Positions 22,563 through 34,343 of a stretch of 64,000 nucleotides of DNA are shown in pieces. A program made the position numbers and the translations under genes. Under the pieces are notes generated by a model. That model ran no database searches. It was not told the DNA's origin and saw nothing but the letters and a program-made list of their open reading frames with translations. The DNA comes from Steromphala cineraria (Eukaryota > Mollusca > Gastropoda > Trochida > Trochidae), in assembly GCA_916613615.1 (NCBI GenBank), contig OU744725.1, positions 9,468,708 to 9,532,707 on the forward strand. Reading direction: 5' to 3'. Numbering within the stretch: position 1 is the stretch's first letter; each line of letters begins with the position of its first letter.

Positions 22563-22582
22563 AGGTCAAAGGTCAAAGGTGC
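22563..22582 (+). promoter_or_regulatory. Candidate nuclear-receptor element, DR1 with third half-site
   Basis: AGGTCA-A-AGGTCA-A-AGGTGC: two perfect half-sites with one-base spacing (22563-22575) followed by a degenerate third at the same spacing. DR1 is the classic site for HNF4, RXR heterodimers and COUP-TF. No gene is near (WTAP about 18 kb left, ERM start about 39 kb right), so a role as a distal enhancer is speculation. Confidence 0.3.
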
Positions 22583-25536
22583 CAGTCCATTCAGGTATTT
22601 CCACCTCTCCCGTCAGGGGTCGCTTCTTTGCCCAGCAACCGAGTACACCCCGGTGAAATATGCTCGTAAACTTTACTGAGTAAATTTAACTATTTGTAGA
22701 CTTTGTCACGTCTTTTCAATAATTGACTTGTTTGTAAGCCATAATTTAGTTTTCAAGATGAGTAAGAACAGGTCTGTGAAACAAAAGAAGATAAAAATCC
22801 ACAGAAGTCTACGTATTCCACAATTATCATTTTGTATTCACATTAAAACACTTGAGTTACCGAGCTATTTCTTCGCGAGCGAGTCTAAGTCTCCGCAAGT
22901 CGAATTCCCCGAGAAAAACTTTAGATTGGAAAAAAACTTGAGCACGTTAAGAACTTAAGAGTCAATATTCAGGCCTTAACTTAGTTTCTGTTTGCAGATA
23001 ATTAAAAAAAAGTTGTATATTTACGTATGTAACAAGCCTTTTTGAATGCGAAAGAGTGTCAAAGTTTTTTTTAGCGATACAAGAGTCAAAGTTACTGACG
23101 TCCGATGTTTGACGTTAACGTTGAAGTATAGTTGCTCCCTCGCTGGTAACTATCATAAGAAGTATTAATGATCGGATAATGAATTTGAAGGAAGTATTAT
23201 TATCGGCAATACAAGTTCCTGTTAGCATGCCCCAAGACAACCTACATTATGACTAAACCGGGAGGTCTAAACAAAAATAGAAAGCGGTTTCCTTATAAAC
23301 GAAAATTAAAGCAAATATTTTAGTTCCTACTTCACAGTTTGACTGCAGCATGAACATTTAACTAAATACATTTCATTTTGATATGAATGTTCAACCATTG
23401 TGTCACAATAACTCATACGAGGAAACACTATACTATACTATATATATAGTTTGGATTTCTTTCCTTGACAACAGATTCTAGACTCATTGACAATGGAATA
23501 TTGATGAGTACACGTTATTCACAGACGAGGATAAAATAACAATGACGTTATTGTTATTGGTTACATTTACTTTGAGAAAATCTAGGCCAAAATGTTAACC
23601 ATATAAATGTTTAAGAAAAGAGTTACTATTCCAGTAGATTTTGTTAGTACTAATAATGTTGGCAACCGAACAATATGAGTCTGATATGGATCATATTTCA
23701 TAGATAAGCTTACACAAGGGTCAATATAACCGGCTATTGCAAGGACCGTTTCAGATGAACATCAATTGCCTGAAATATAACCATTGACGAACAGCAAGTG
23801 GCTTTACAGAAAAAGAGAGTGTCATGGGGTCTTTCTACATTTGTAAACTAGAGAAGCTGTCTAGGATTTGATTTAACATCAAGTCTAACATTCATACTTA
23901 TGTTAAAACAATTTTGAGACCTTAACATAGTCTTTAGAAAAGCTATTCTAAATATGAAGTGAACGAGTCATTTGTCTACGGCTTCTTGTCAAATAAATAA
24001 ATTATTTAACTGACAGAAACTGAATATAAGTCTCCATAATATTCTAAACTATGTAGGTCCAATAAGTTAGGTCTTGTTTTATTGTTTTATTCACTAAACC
24101 ATGTTTCCTCAAATATATGTTTTGAATCCAGCTGTAGGTGAATACGGTACGGTGACTGCACGGAGAGGAAACATATGTTTCTCGGTCCAGTGAACACAAT
24201 TAAGCTGCAAGGAATGTAAGCGATATGATAAGTTCACGAGAGTACTATAAGATATACTACCTTGAGTAGATTGTAAACTACTAAGATTAAAATAATAAGC
24301 CTGAGATGTAATAAAGAATAACGATGTTCATAATCAGAATACAGGAGTTGTTGTTTATATCAATAACAAGTGTCTTCATTCTTCAACGTGCCAATTTCTT
24401 AAATGTTTTTCTAAAACTTAGATACAATGATGAAAACATCATTTATCTAGCCTACAGCTATAATCGATGCATTTACTCATCACCACATAATATTTACTAA
24501 ACATCATTAAAATAAGGATGAACAAATCAACTGAGTTATTACGCCTACCGATCAATCATGTCATATGTAGGTTTTGACAGGTAGATGTCCTTAGAGGTCA
24601 CATGTCAAAGGTCAGGTATGTCGAAAACGCATGTGTCACATTGATAAAGAATGCCATACATATCTGGCAGAGGAATGCCGAGTAATGTATTACATATGAG
24701 TCGCACTTGCTAAAGCCAGGAGTGTCAACCCCTTACTAACACTTAAGCAGCTTCGAGAACACGGATCCTTACAGAAGCACATTAAAACATGTGGTATTGT
24801 GAGCTGACACATAAATGTCAATCGGGAGCGTTATGTTCGAATTATGACGTGCTGTATAGTACTGGGCGGCGAGAGGCAATTGACGACATACAATACTGAT
24901 TTCGCGTTGACCCACTTGGAAACTGCCGGTTAAATGCTTAGTGAAATGTGCACGGCTTGAATGACACAACGACAGCCTTTCATTTCTCAACTACAGTGAA
25001 AGATTTAAGGTGGAAAAGTAGGCTAAAACATTGTTTTTCAACTTAAATGGCAAAACACGAAAACCCTTAAGAAGTTAACAGCTCGCATAAAAATCACCAA
25101 CAGCAATCACTTAACAAAATAATTTGGTATGCTGATATTCTGTTGAAGGATACCTCGAAGAAAGGTTTTCACTGCATTGATGTCTTCGATGTTAAAAATT
25201 GTATCATGTATATCAGATGTCATGTAAAAGGAAAGGAAACTAAAAACTACAACCGATAACGATGATACACATAAGACATATCTATTACATCTGACACCAG
25301 ATAAGCAATACTAACACAAATGTCATCCATGAGAAGCTGATTCATTTTTGTATGTAATTCAATATACATGCATTTGATATTTGATATATTGTTGATTTGA
25401 CATGGATATCCATTATATTATGTAGTGCATGATGTTTGTTTAACTGAATATTATTACTCCTTTTAGTAACATTTTAAAAGTTGTCATGATGAAGACGCAT
25501 ATGTAGTTATGGATAATCAACTTCTTGAGCTGCTTA
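22583..25536. other. Intergenic DNA, nothing recognised
   Basis: No supported gene, element or array. Two AGGTCA half-sites 8 bp apart lie at 24595-24614. A 76-codon frame at 22728-22958 (lysine-rich) and a 73-codon minus frame at 24769-24990 match no family I know. Confidence 0.4.
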
Positions 25537-25750
25537 GGCATTCTAGAAGTTGATAGGATAAGGTAGACAAGAGTAATTCTATAGATGAACAACTTCTTTG
25601 TTTGACAGTAGTTGCTGTCCCATTATCATGCCAAACTGTATAAATTGCTGTACCTCATATGCTTGAAAACGGTGTAAGGATCTATGCCAAAACGTTGAAG
25701 AAGTTATCCATCCATAGAATTACAATTATATTCCTTATTCAACTTCTTTA
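25537..25750. mobile_element. Hairpin (foldback) element with TTCTAGAA arm, copy 1
   Basis: Left arm GGCATTCTAGAAGTTGATAG, then gataaggtagacaagagtaattctatagatgaacaacttctt, pairs with right arm gaagaagttatccatccatagaattac...ccttattcaacttc. The centre includes aggatctatgcc. A related copy with the same centre (aggatctatacc) and orientation lies at 34167-34343. No coding capacity. No target duplication identified. Confidence 0.6.
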
Positions 25751-26050
25751 TTGCATAAAATGGGACGAAAATATAACGAGTAAAAATAGTTTAGACCACA
25801 GCGTGGCACACGAAACTCATACTCGTTGATGAAGGCTGTAATTTGAATTCAGTGCTACAGAATTCACCGTATTAAACATTATAGAGCCTGTACTTCTGGA
25901 CGTCAATAATTGCTTGTTATAGTACACATTTGTCGTGATTTCCAAAATGTTCGATATGAAACCAGAAAGGAGGAAATATAGGAATAATGAATAAAATGAG
26001 TCTTGAAAGATACCTTCAAATGAGACAACTACATGTAGACTTGCCAACAT

Positions 26051-26487
26051 CAGTCTGATTAAAATCGACTGTGATTCGAGGAAAAGAGTGTAAAAATATT
26101 ATCTCTAGCGGGGTTCGAACCTCACCCAGCCCGGCTTTCCTCTCATTCACAGTCTAAAGGCACCCCTATTACCCCCATGTTCTGACACAAGCTCATCTAG
26201 CCAATCGAAAGGAGCGCAGTAAAAGCTTCGATATCATAATAGGGGCAGGTAACTCCAGTGTACCATTTGTTATACATAATCGCCGCTAAACGCTATTTAA
26301 AAACGAGGATGTTATTTGGTTAGCTTACAACTGGGTTTGTCTGCTCTAAACTGGTTATAGCAACACCCGATAGAGGTGGGTGCATTCAGACCGAGACGGA
26401 GAGGATATCCCGAATGGTTCGAGCCCCGATAGAGGCAATATTTTTAATATTTTATTCCTCGGAGCACGGTCGATTTTAATCAGACTG
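26051..26487. mobile_element. Non-autonomous DNA transposon, 437 bp, 9-bp target duplication (MULE-like)
   Basis: Inverted ends start CAGTCTGATTAAAATCGAC (first 19 bp identical at both ends), with similarity for about 70 bp, each arm ending at a gttcgaac/gttcgagcc sequence. Perfect 9-bp direct repeats TGCCAACAT flank it (26042-26050 and 26488-26496). The interior has a further inverted pair (acccctatta at 26162, taataggggc at about 26238). No transposase. Termini of the form CARTCTRAWTAAA are shared with the 811-bp element at 13609. The GGTTCGAACC in the arms resembles a tRNA B box but no A box or cloverleaf was seen. Confidence 0.87.
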
Positions 26488-26496
26488 TGCCAACAT

Positions 26497-29140
26497 TATC
26501 TAGACCTCTTCAACTTGGTTTCATATATTGTTTTCTCTAGGGTCTGAATTACAGACTAACTAAAAGTCAGACCTTTCATTCTACCGAGTTTTAAACATGT
26601 ACGCATGTGTCTCTGCTCCCAACGACATTCATTAGTCATCCCACATCTGTTTCAGGCTTCCTTGTCTATGTAAACAGTGTATACAATACTATAATCACGA
26701 AACAGAAACCCAGCAACTCGGGGATTTAATCAGCCAGCCCATGCCGTAGTTATCAGGCCCACCTAGCCATGAGAAAATCACACAAATTCCCAAAGAAGTC
26801 GTCACAAGTCCACACACCATTTGGGAGTCGCACTTGTTTCATTCGGAACAGGTCGCCAGCTTCCGTGACAACCGAAAATGTCCAGTCAAATATTGCTGTG
26901 CGCCACTAATAGACGAAACCAGTTCAAGATTTTGACATCACGTACCGACTGACACCCATACCATAAGGGTAAACAGAACAGGTTGCCAGTAAATTCAACT
27001 TGTTCCCAATTCTGGAGAAAACGTTGATGCAAGAATTCAACTCCCTTAATTTCGTATTGAATATATTGTATATGTCTTACTGCAATGCCCTGTAAGTTAA
27101 CAACATTCGCAATTTATCACTTAACTGGTACAAATTTACACACATTTCTTTTGATATTTATATAATCATAATATTTACATACAACTTTTACGTTTATGCT
27201 AATATTCATCCAATTATACACAGGCCATTTTTTTTGGGTGAAAGTTTATTTTCTGTGCCAAATCTGAATAATATCTAAACAATGCACTCGATTTAGACGT
27301 CGCTTTGTCACCGACAGAGGAATCTTCATTAGACTGTTTTCAGAGGAACTATCTCAAACACAATTACTTTTCGGCAACGTAGTACACGTAGGAGGGAATG
27401 TGTCTACAGCCGCCATTTCATCTACACTCCTCTAAACTTCTACTGGTTGTTGCGCAAGATCTCGGAGAAGGAATAGCGTTACATTAAACGATCCCTTTTT
27501 GTGGTTGAACACAGGAACGGCTTTGAATTGAAGTGACGTTAACATAACGTAACCTTCCCTTGGGGTTATTGGTAGATATAATCCTATTACACTATCGTAG
27601 TAAAGCAGCATTATGATCATATTTTAATGAGATTGTTGGTATTCTTATCAAATTGTACAACGTATTGTGTGCTGATACATTTATTATTTATTTATTTTAA
27701 GTGCAGGGGAATCTAAGTTAACCAAAACATGCCTCAAGCTGACGGTTAACTAACAAACTACATTTTTATAAGTGAAATGCATAAGAAAAGTTGGAGGAAC
27801 CGTTTTGGAGAAAAAGGACCCATGGGACAATACAAATATCTGCCCTTTGGGGAATGATAAAAGAAGATTATTTGTCTGATTATTTAATCATGTATTTCGA
27901 CAAACCTTTTTGTGTATGATAAAACTGAGTTCAGTATGGTATAATCGTTTATTTACTTCATAAAGTTTGTAAAATTATTTAGTTTAAAGCGGTGTTTAAT
28001 TCTCACACACCTACAACACATGATACGTGTTATCATTTTTTATTTAGCTTAGACTAGATAACATTTCCGACGACTTTTACATTCCATGTCCTCGAAGCAG
28101 GAAACTGATATTTATTTTTAAAAATCAATATCTAAAACAAAACGGTATTGAATCGACATTGATAAATCGTGGCATTATTAGCTGGTTCCCAGACCTTGAA
28201 AATTGAAAAGCCATAGTTTGAGAGATTACTTTATCCGTCTATTGATAGAAGGAAAGCCTTGATATGCAATTTATAAGCAAGCTGGACAGGTCGAACAGAA
28301 GAGAGGTTTTTCAACAACGAGCATCACGGAGTATTAAGACGTTAAACAGTAATCCTCCTTGAATAGGTGTCTTGAACCAGGAAGATTAATAACACGCTTA
28401 TTATCAATGGAATGCTTAAACGGAGCTACCTTTTCATATCAACTATGCATATTCTGATATCGAGCTTAGGGGTCGTGTTTCTTGGGAACACTTATATTCC
28501 CTGTGTAAACTGCATGAATAAAAACGGAGGTATGTGTGAACCTTGGTGAACTCCTGTTGGGAATTACAATTAAAGCTAAAGAGAGTTGTAAGTTACTTTT
28601 AAATAATATATTAAAAAAGATATGCAAGTCGCTTGGGCATATTTAAATTCCAGAAGCCTAATATCAAGGTTTTACCTTCTTAACAAATTATACGAGTTTC
28701 TGAAACAAATAATTAGTTTCATCTTATATCATGGTAGTCTCAATTGAATTAATGGCACGTACTGAGTAAAGACATGCAATTGATTCTCTTAGCATTCAAA
28801 TCTATGAAAAATTAATATAAAGACAAGTGAGTTTTCATTATATTGGTAAACGTTCAAAGATATAACCAAAGATTATTTCAAATCAAAAAAGGTATATCTG
28901 TTGACTAAACGTTCAAACAATTATTGATCAACGTCCTTAATAACAAACCGAACCACATAACCACATGACAACAGCGCAATTTTCCTAATTACTCATTAGG
29001 TAAAAAGTAACCATAATCATGCCTCCTAACGTATGTGGCAAAAACCAATGACCTTATTTGGTGGTCGTGACCTCCCGCGAGATCCCGTTGACCTTACCAA
29101 TGTCTGTTGTGCCAGGTCTTGCTGCCATGTGTTGTCATAG
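26497..29140. other. Intergenic DNA, nothing recognised
   Basis: No supported gene, repeat or element. A 62-codon minus frame at 27432-27620 has no recognisable content. Confidence 0.4.
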
Positions 29141-29187
29141 TGACGTCATGGGGATTATAAATAGTCTGGATCGTGCCTGCAGTTCAA
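29141..29187 (+). promoter_or_regulatory. Orphan promoter candidate: CRE octamer plus TATA box
   Basis: A perfect cAMP-response octamer TGACGTCA (29141-29148) is followed 7 bases later by TATAAATA (29156-29163). A start site would be expected near 29187, and the sequence after it is locally less AT-rich than its surroundings. The first ATG downstream (29212) opens a 24-codon frame (MCCECLLDGPAHERLTWDLSVEKL, stop at 29284-29286) followed by several GT donor-like sites. No known gene is recognised downstream. It could drive a long non-coding RNA, be an enhancer, or be chance. Confidence 0.3.
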
Positions 29188-29286
29188 GCCGAGTTCCTGC
29201 ACAATAGAACAATGTGTTGTGAATGTCTTCTTGACGGCCCCGCTCACGAACGTCTGACTTGGGATTTATCCGTAGAGAAGCTATAG

Positions 29287-32094
29287 GATTTACCGGTATT
29301 CTGGTCCACGTGTTTACCGTTAGCTGTCAAAGGTGTAAGAATAGATAGTAAACCAAACTCTCACCTCTACAGAAGGCTTTCATCTAGACGTCAGGGGGGT
29401 GTTTGTGTGGCGTGCTCTTGTATTTATCTTCTTATGTATGCCAAAGTGAAAGCCTGACCTTTTTTCTAAGGCAAATGTATTACATAATTTATGATTGTTT
29501 TACTAAATTACGCAATAATGTATTTTTTATGTTTCATCAGTCGCTGGGAAAACATGCAACGAATCAGTCAAAGATGTTTCCAAAAGTATGGGCTGATACC
29601 ATCAATATCCGGCTTGAGATTTACTTTTAGTTTCTGAATATGATTCTGACAATTGGAGAAAGAAACCAATCATCAATCAAACCATGTTCCATTGTAGGTA
29701 AATCATCATGTTGATATATTGCCCGTTATAGTGAATATTTCTTTTAACTATTTGTAACTTCATAATTTTGGCATGTATTGGTTTGGAAAACTGTCAAGCT
29801 ACAACGATATCAAAAATGTTTCTTGTAGTTATTTGGGAATTATGTTGTGATGAAGGCTGAACATTAATTATTCTTCATTAAAATGGAAAGTGCTAGTATT
29901 CTTGGTGTATCAATCCAACAAATGACCGATGGAAATGGCAGGGTCAGTTGTTAGATACTGTATACCTGACAGCAAGACGTCAGCTACTTCACGCTCGTGT
30001 TGGAATCTTCACACCTGCCTCTTAACTAACGCGAGACTATCCGAGATGTGGCGAGACTAATTGTTTTTCAAACAAACAGGAAGTCAGGAGTACAAACGGT
30101 ACCTGACATCCAATTTGTAATTTGGCTATATAATACACACATATATTTTCTTATAAGTATGTATACTATAGAAAAAACAATGTCGTAAATACATACACTT
30201 AAACATTAACGTGACCACAAAGTAAACCATAGAGGCACATGTATGTATTATTACCATCTCTACAATATGAATTTAGCCTACTGTTGGCTATGTATTAGAC
30301 GCCGATGCACACATAGATATGTCGACATAAAATTAGTAAGACGTCATCGTTTCAGAAACCAATAGCCAATGAAAGGGTATTTGCAGACAATTTAACTTGT
30401 GTGTATGCAGTACATCGATGTCTCCAACATATTTCTTTTCGAAATCCTTTGACGCTAAGTCTAAAATCTCCATAATACAGACAACATAACATTAGTGTTA
30501 AAAAGCTGCTTCTCTTACAATAAGCTTAACGTTTCTTCGCTTGTAGTGAAGCAGACCATTTCCCTCCTATGATAAACACACTAAGTCAGGACCATAGACA
30601 CAGAGAGCTGTAACCTACACACCAGGGGAAGCCAGTAATCTACCCACAGCAGCCACTGTAAACTCGTAGAGTTGAGACGGTTACATACAGCAAGCACCAG
30701 ATTATCTGGATGGATGAGAGCAGACGACAGGCGCCTCAGCCTTGTGCTTCATCGCTGGACTATAAACATGTATTCTTTGATAGATATAAGCCATTTGTTA
30801 GATATTCTGAAAGGGAACTATGATGGATTTGGGTTTCAAGAAGCATTGACGAACCAGGAACACAATTTCGGAAGTCAAAATATGTAATTGATTCTCTCTG
30901 AGAACATCTTTCCTTGAAACTAAGAGACGATGAGACGTTCTAGAGACGCCTATACGGCAGACAGATACTGGATAGATACAATAGACGTCTGTGACAGGGA
31001 CAGAGGTCGTGACCCCTGATTGACAGCTTATGGTATATCACTCGTAACATCATGTAGTGTGTGATATTATCAGTTGTCACCCACTAGTTATATCAGACAA
31101 GTGACATGATTTAAAGAGTTAGGCCATTCATGTTCGCTAAAGCCAATAAATAACATAAGAAGACGTTGAATTTGAATCATACCCTCATGTCGTTTGAGAT
31201 ATGAGACATGATGCTGTGGTTTAAAACAGGTTACGTAACATATGCGTGATGTCATGCACTGATTATTCGTTATGTCGTGTTCTTGTGATTGATCTTTTGA
31301 TCCACGTCTCTTCTATTACGTTGAACTTCCCTACAAGGTTCCTCATTTATTTTTTGTTTGGTAATTCAAGTGCCCATGAATGTTTAAATCTCACACAGTG
31401 GGATAGGATCAGCCATCTCAACCTGCAATATGATTACAATTATTTGTGCTTACAGGGGGATTGCCGAGGTTTCTGAGTACAGTCATTTTAGTATCTGCAA
31501 ACCATAAAAACCATTTAAAACAAAGGATTAAGGAGAACATGAACTTTAAACACAATACAAATATCAACGCCTCGGATTCCTCACATACTTCACATTGTGA
31601 AACAGAGAATGTAGTCTAAACATCTGCATGATGTTATACATAACATGTAGAGCTTCGCCAATAGTTGTAGTTTGCCATTGTAAGGATTTAATGATGAGAA
31701 ATTAAAATCAAGTATTGAGGAATATAGTTAATTTTAATAAAAAGTAAGATAATGACCTTTTGTAAATCCAGGAAATGAAATACACTTTATCCGTTTTTCC
31801 TCTTTTAGGCCTAAAGTTAGGGTTAAGTACGACGTAAAATAAAGTTGTATCAGTCGCAATATGTTTAAAAGTAACACTTCCATTGCGACATTTTTTGTTG
31901 AAATTAGATGGGAGATTCCTTTCTATTCATACATGTTATTGGAACATGTCTAAGGGGAAATCTAGGTATGATGAAACCAGAGCCTTGTCAGAACGTGACA
32001 ATGAAATGGTGTCTCGAATCGAAATGAATGCTATGTTGTATTTGGTAACATTTAGCTAATATATGATAATAATATTATTGAGGAACCAGATGAT
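29287..32094. other. Intergenic DNA, nothing recognised
   Basis: No gene, element or array could be supported. Frames at 29403-29630, 30672-30887 and 31246-31476 match no family known to me. Confidence 0.4.
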
Positions 32095-32950
32095 GTCTAG
32101 AAAGATGAACAGAACGCTTGTGTCAGACAGTCAGGACATGACAGTTTTTCCTTCAGTGTATCAGCTAGTCTTACACGAATATTACAATTAAAGGGTATCC
32201 CGAACCATCAGGAGCCCTGTCTTGTATTTGGTAGAGTATCTTAGTAGAGTTATCCACTTCATAAAATTATGATAAACAAAAGGGAAAGTAGACAAGCAGA
32301 AAGTCTAGAGAGATGAAGCCGACGCGTGTGCCAGTCAGTCGGGACATGACAGTTTATTCTTGCTGTGGATCAGCCCGGACGCGTGTGTTTTAGATGCGAG
32401 GCTCGACCGCAACCTTTCTGGAGATAAAAAGTAGTTTGTGTGCTGGACAAATTATAACAGTGTGGTTAGAGTGACCCCCGCATTCTTCTCCCTTACCTGT
32501 CCTTCTGTTACCTGTGTGTCTGTGTTACCTGCCTCTCTGTGTCCTAGAACAACCTCCTGAAGTGCAGGCATACCTGGGCTTGACGAAAACACCTTTTATT
32601 GAAAACAGAGATTTTTGTTAAAATATCTTCGAGAAGGTGTTTTAATAAATAAGCATAGGAGAAGATAGGCCAATATTCCTATAGTTTCTGGTAATCTAAA
32701 ATTGTATATCTCGAAATGCCATATGAAGATGGTTTTCGAGAACTGTTCTGCTGAATACAATTGAATCCATTAAACCAATACTTTAATCATACCCCCGTAT
32801 GCGGAATTACACTCATTAATGTATCTATTCTAACACGTCAAATGAATCGAAACAAGAAAAGTTACAATTTTTTAAACAAAATGATGATGTCTATAGAAAA
32901 TGTATTTCGTGTGGTGAACAAATTGTAACAGAATGGCTACACTGATCTTG
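32095..32950 (+). repeat. Diverged direct duplications (two segment pairs)
   Basis: Segment A at 32095-32175 (gtctagaaagatgaacagaa...gtcaggacatgacagttt) recurs at about 32303-32381 (gtctagagagatgaagccga...gtcgggacatgacagttt). Segment B at 32431-32478 (gtgtgctggacaaattataa, then cagtgtggtta) recurs at about 32901-32950 (gtgtggtgaacaaattgtaa, then cagaatggcta). Similarity is partial, so the duplications are old. No open frame spans them. Confidence 0.5.
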
Positions 32951-34166
32951 TAATTATTCTCTCTGCCTGACACGTGTCTCTCGGTTCCTTAACAATCTGA
33001 TGTGGTGCAAACATTCCTTCATTTTAAAAATGATTTCAATGGGTTCAGTTATATAGTTTTTTCCTCGGCCTTCTATCATTTTCATTTAGTGCACAATCAT
33101 TAGAACCTTGTTAAATGAGATTTAAGTGATATTTTAGTGTGTTTATTAAAAAAATGTTTGTTTTTTTTATCTTTATAAAACAAATTTGGACAATTCTAAC
33201 ACAGTGACAACAAACACCGACCTAGACAATCTAATTTTCTCGTCAAACATTCTTTAGAATGACGTATGAAAATGGTTCAGAAAGTTCATCACACAGTCCC
33301 CTGGTTCGTTGGTTGCCCTTTATTTATTCCTTTATACCTCTATTATCTGAGAAAGAAATCAAGTTTAGATCTAGTGCAGAACCAAACCGAGGAGGTCTGG
33401 TTTCAATATAATATATCCATAACCATACGATCTGATGCACAAGCTCAGTTTTCAGAAATAGCGGTTAAATATCCTGGATACAATTGCAAAATGAAAGTTT
33501 ACCAAATCATTCACATGCCAATTATGAATGTGACATGTATAATTTATGTAGTATTAAGTAATTTCGAGAGAAAAGACAGACCACAATGATATGGACAAAT
33601 ATTACATATGGTGAACGTTCTTATCAAGCTAAGTTAGGTCATATTCGTCTTTGCTGCTGTTAATGAGATTTGGGAATATTATCATTCATTCATTTATCTA
33701 TTTACCTTCATGAAAATAATTTTTCAAATCTAACCCAATGCACACAAAAAATATCGGTGATATTTAACATACATAAGAATACATGTTGATAGGTTAAAAC
33801 TATGTGTCTTATTACACTTTAACTACTGCATAGCTTAAAGTTTATCGAGAGTTTAAAATGATTAATATAAGTTGTTAAGAAACATGCACATTGTTTACAA
33901 TACTTCACCGTGTCACCATACCCTCACACTACACCAACACTTTCCTCTCTTTGATCAACTACACCGACCCATTAATCAGAGCCAGTGTGTTATGTGACAC
34001 GAACTAATCAAGCTTTTCCTTCTTACTAATCAAACTAATCACCTTGGTTAATTCGTTACCTAGCAACCAACAACCTGCCACAAGTACTACTTAATGTAAC
34101 ATCGGTATAGACTGGCACTTTGTCTCAGGAGAAACGATTCTTAGAGAATGAGTTATTTACAAAGAA
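32951..34166. other. Intergenic DNA, nothing recognised
   Basis: A 107-codon + frame at 33266-33589 has no recognisable domain and no splice context that I can defend. Nothing else stands out. Confidence 0.4.
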
Positions 34167-34343
34167 GGGTTAGGATGACAAGAGTTATTCTATGGATGAG
34201 CAACTTCTTTTTTCCGTTTTCAAGTATATGATATTACATATCATATAAGGATCTATACCTAAACGTCGCTATTGTCAAATAAAGAAGGTGTAGTTCTACA
34301 GAATTACTCTTGTCTTCCTTATACCATCAACTTCTAGAATGCC
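34167..34343. mobile_element. Hairpin (foldback) element with TTCTAGAA arm, copy 2
   Basis: Left arm gttaggatgacaagagttat, then tctatggatgagcaacttctt, pairs with right arm gaattactcttgtcttcctt, then ataccatcaacttctagaatgcc. The centre aggatctatacctaaacgtc matches that of the element at 25537-25750. The left end is shorter than the right, as if eroded. Confidence 0.6.

Noticed and set aside
26101..26130. tRNA or SINE on the basis of GGTTCGAACC
   Set aside because: The sequence is part of the inverted arms of the 437-bp element and is palindromic; no A box or cloverleaf found.
33266..33589. 107-codon + frame as an exon
   Set aside because: No domain and no partner exon; isolated.
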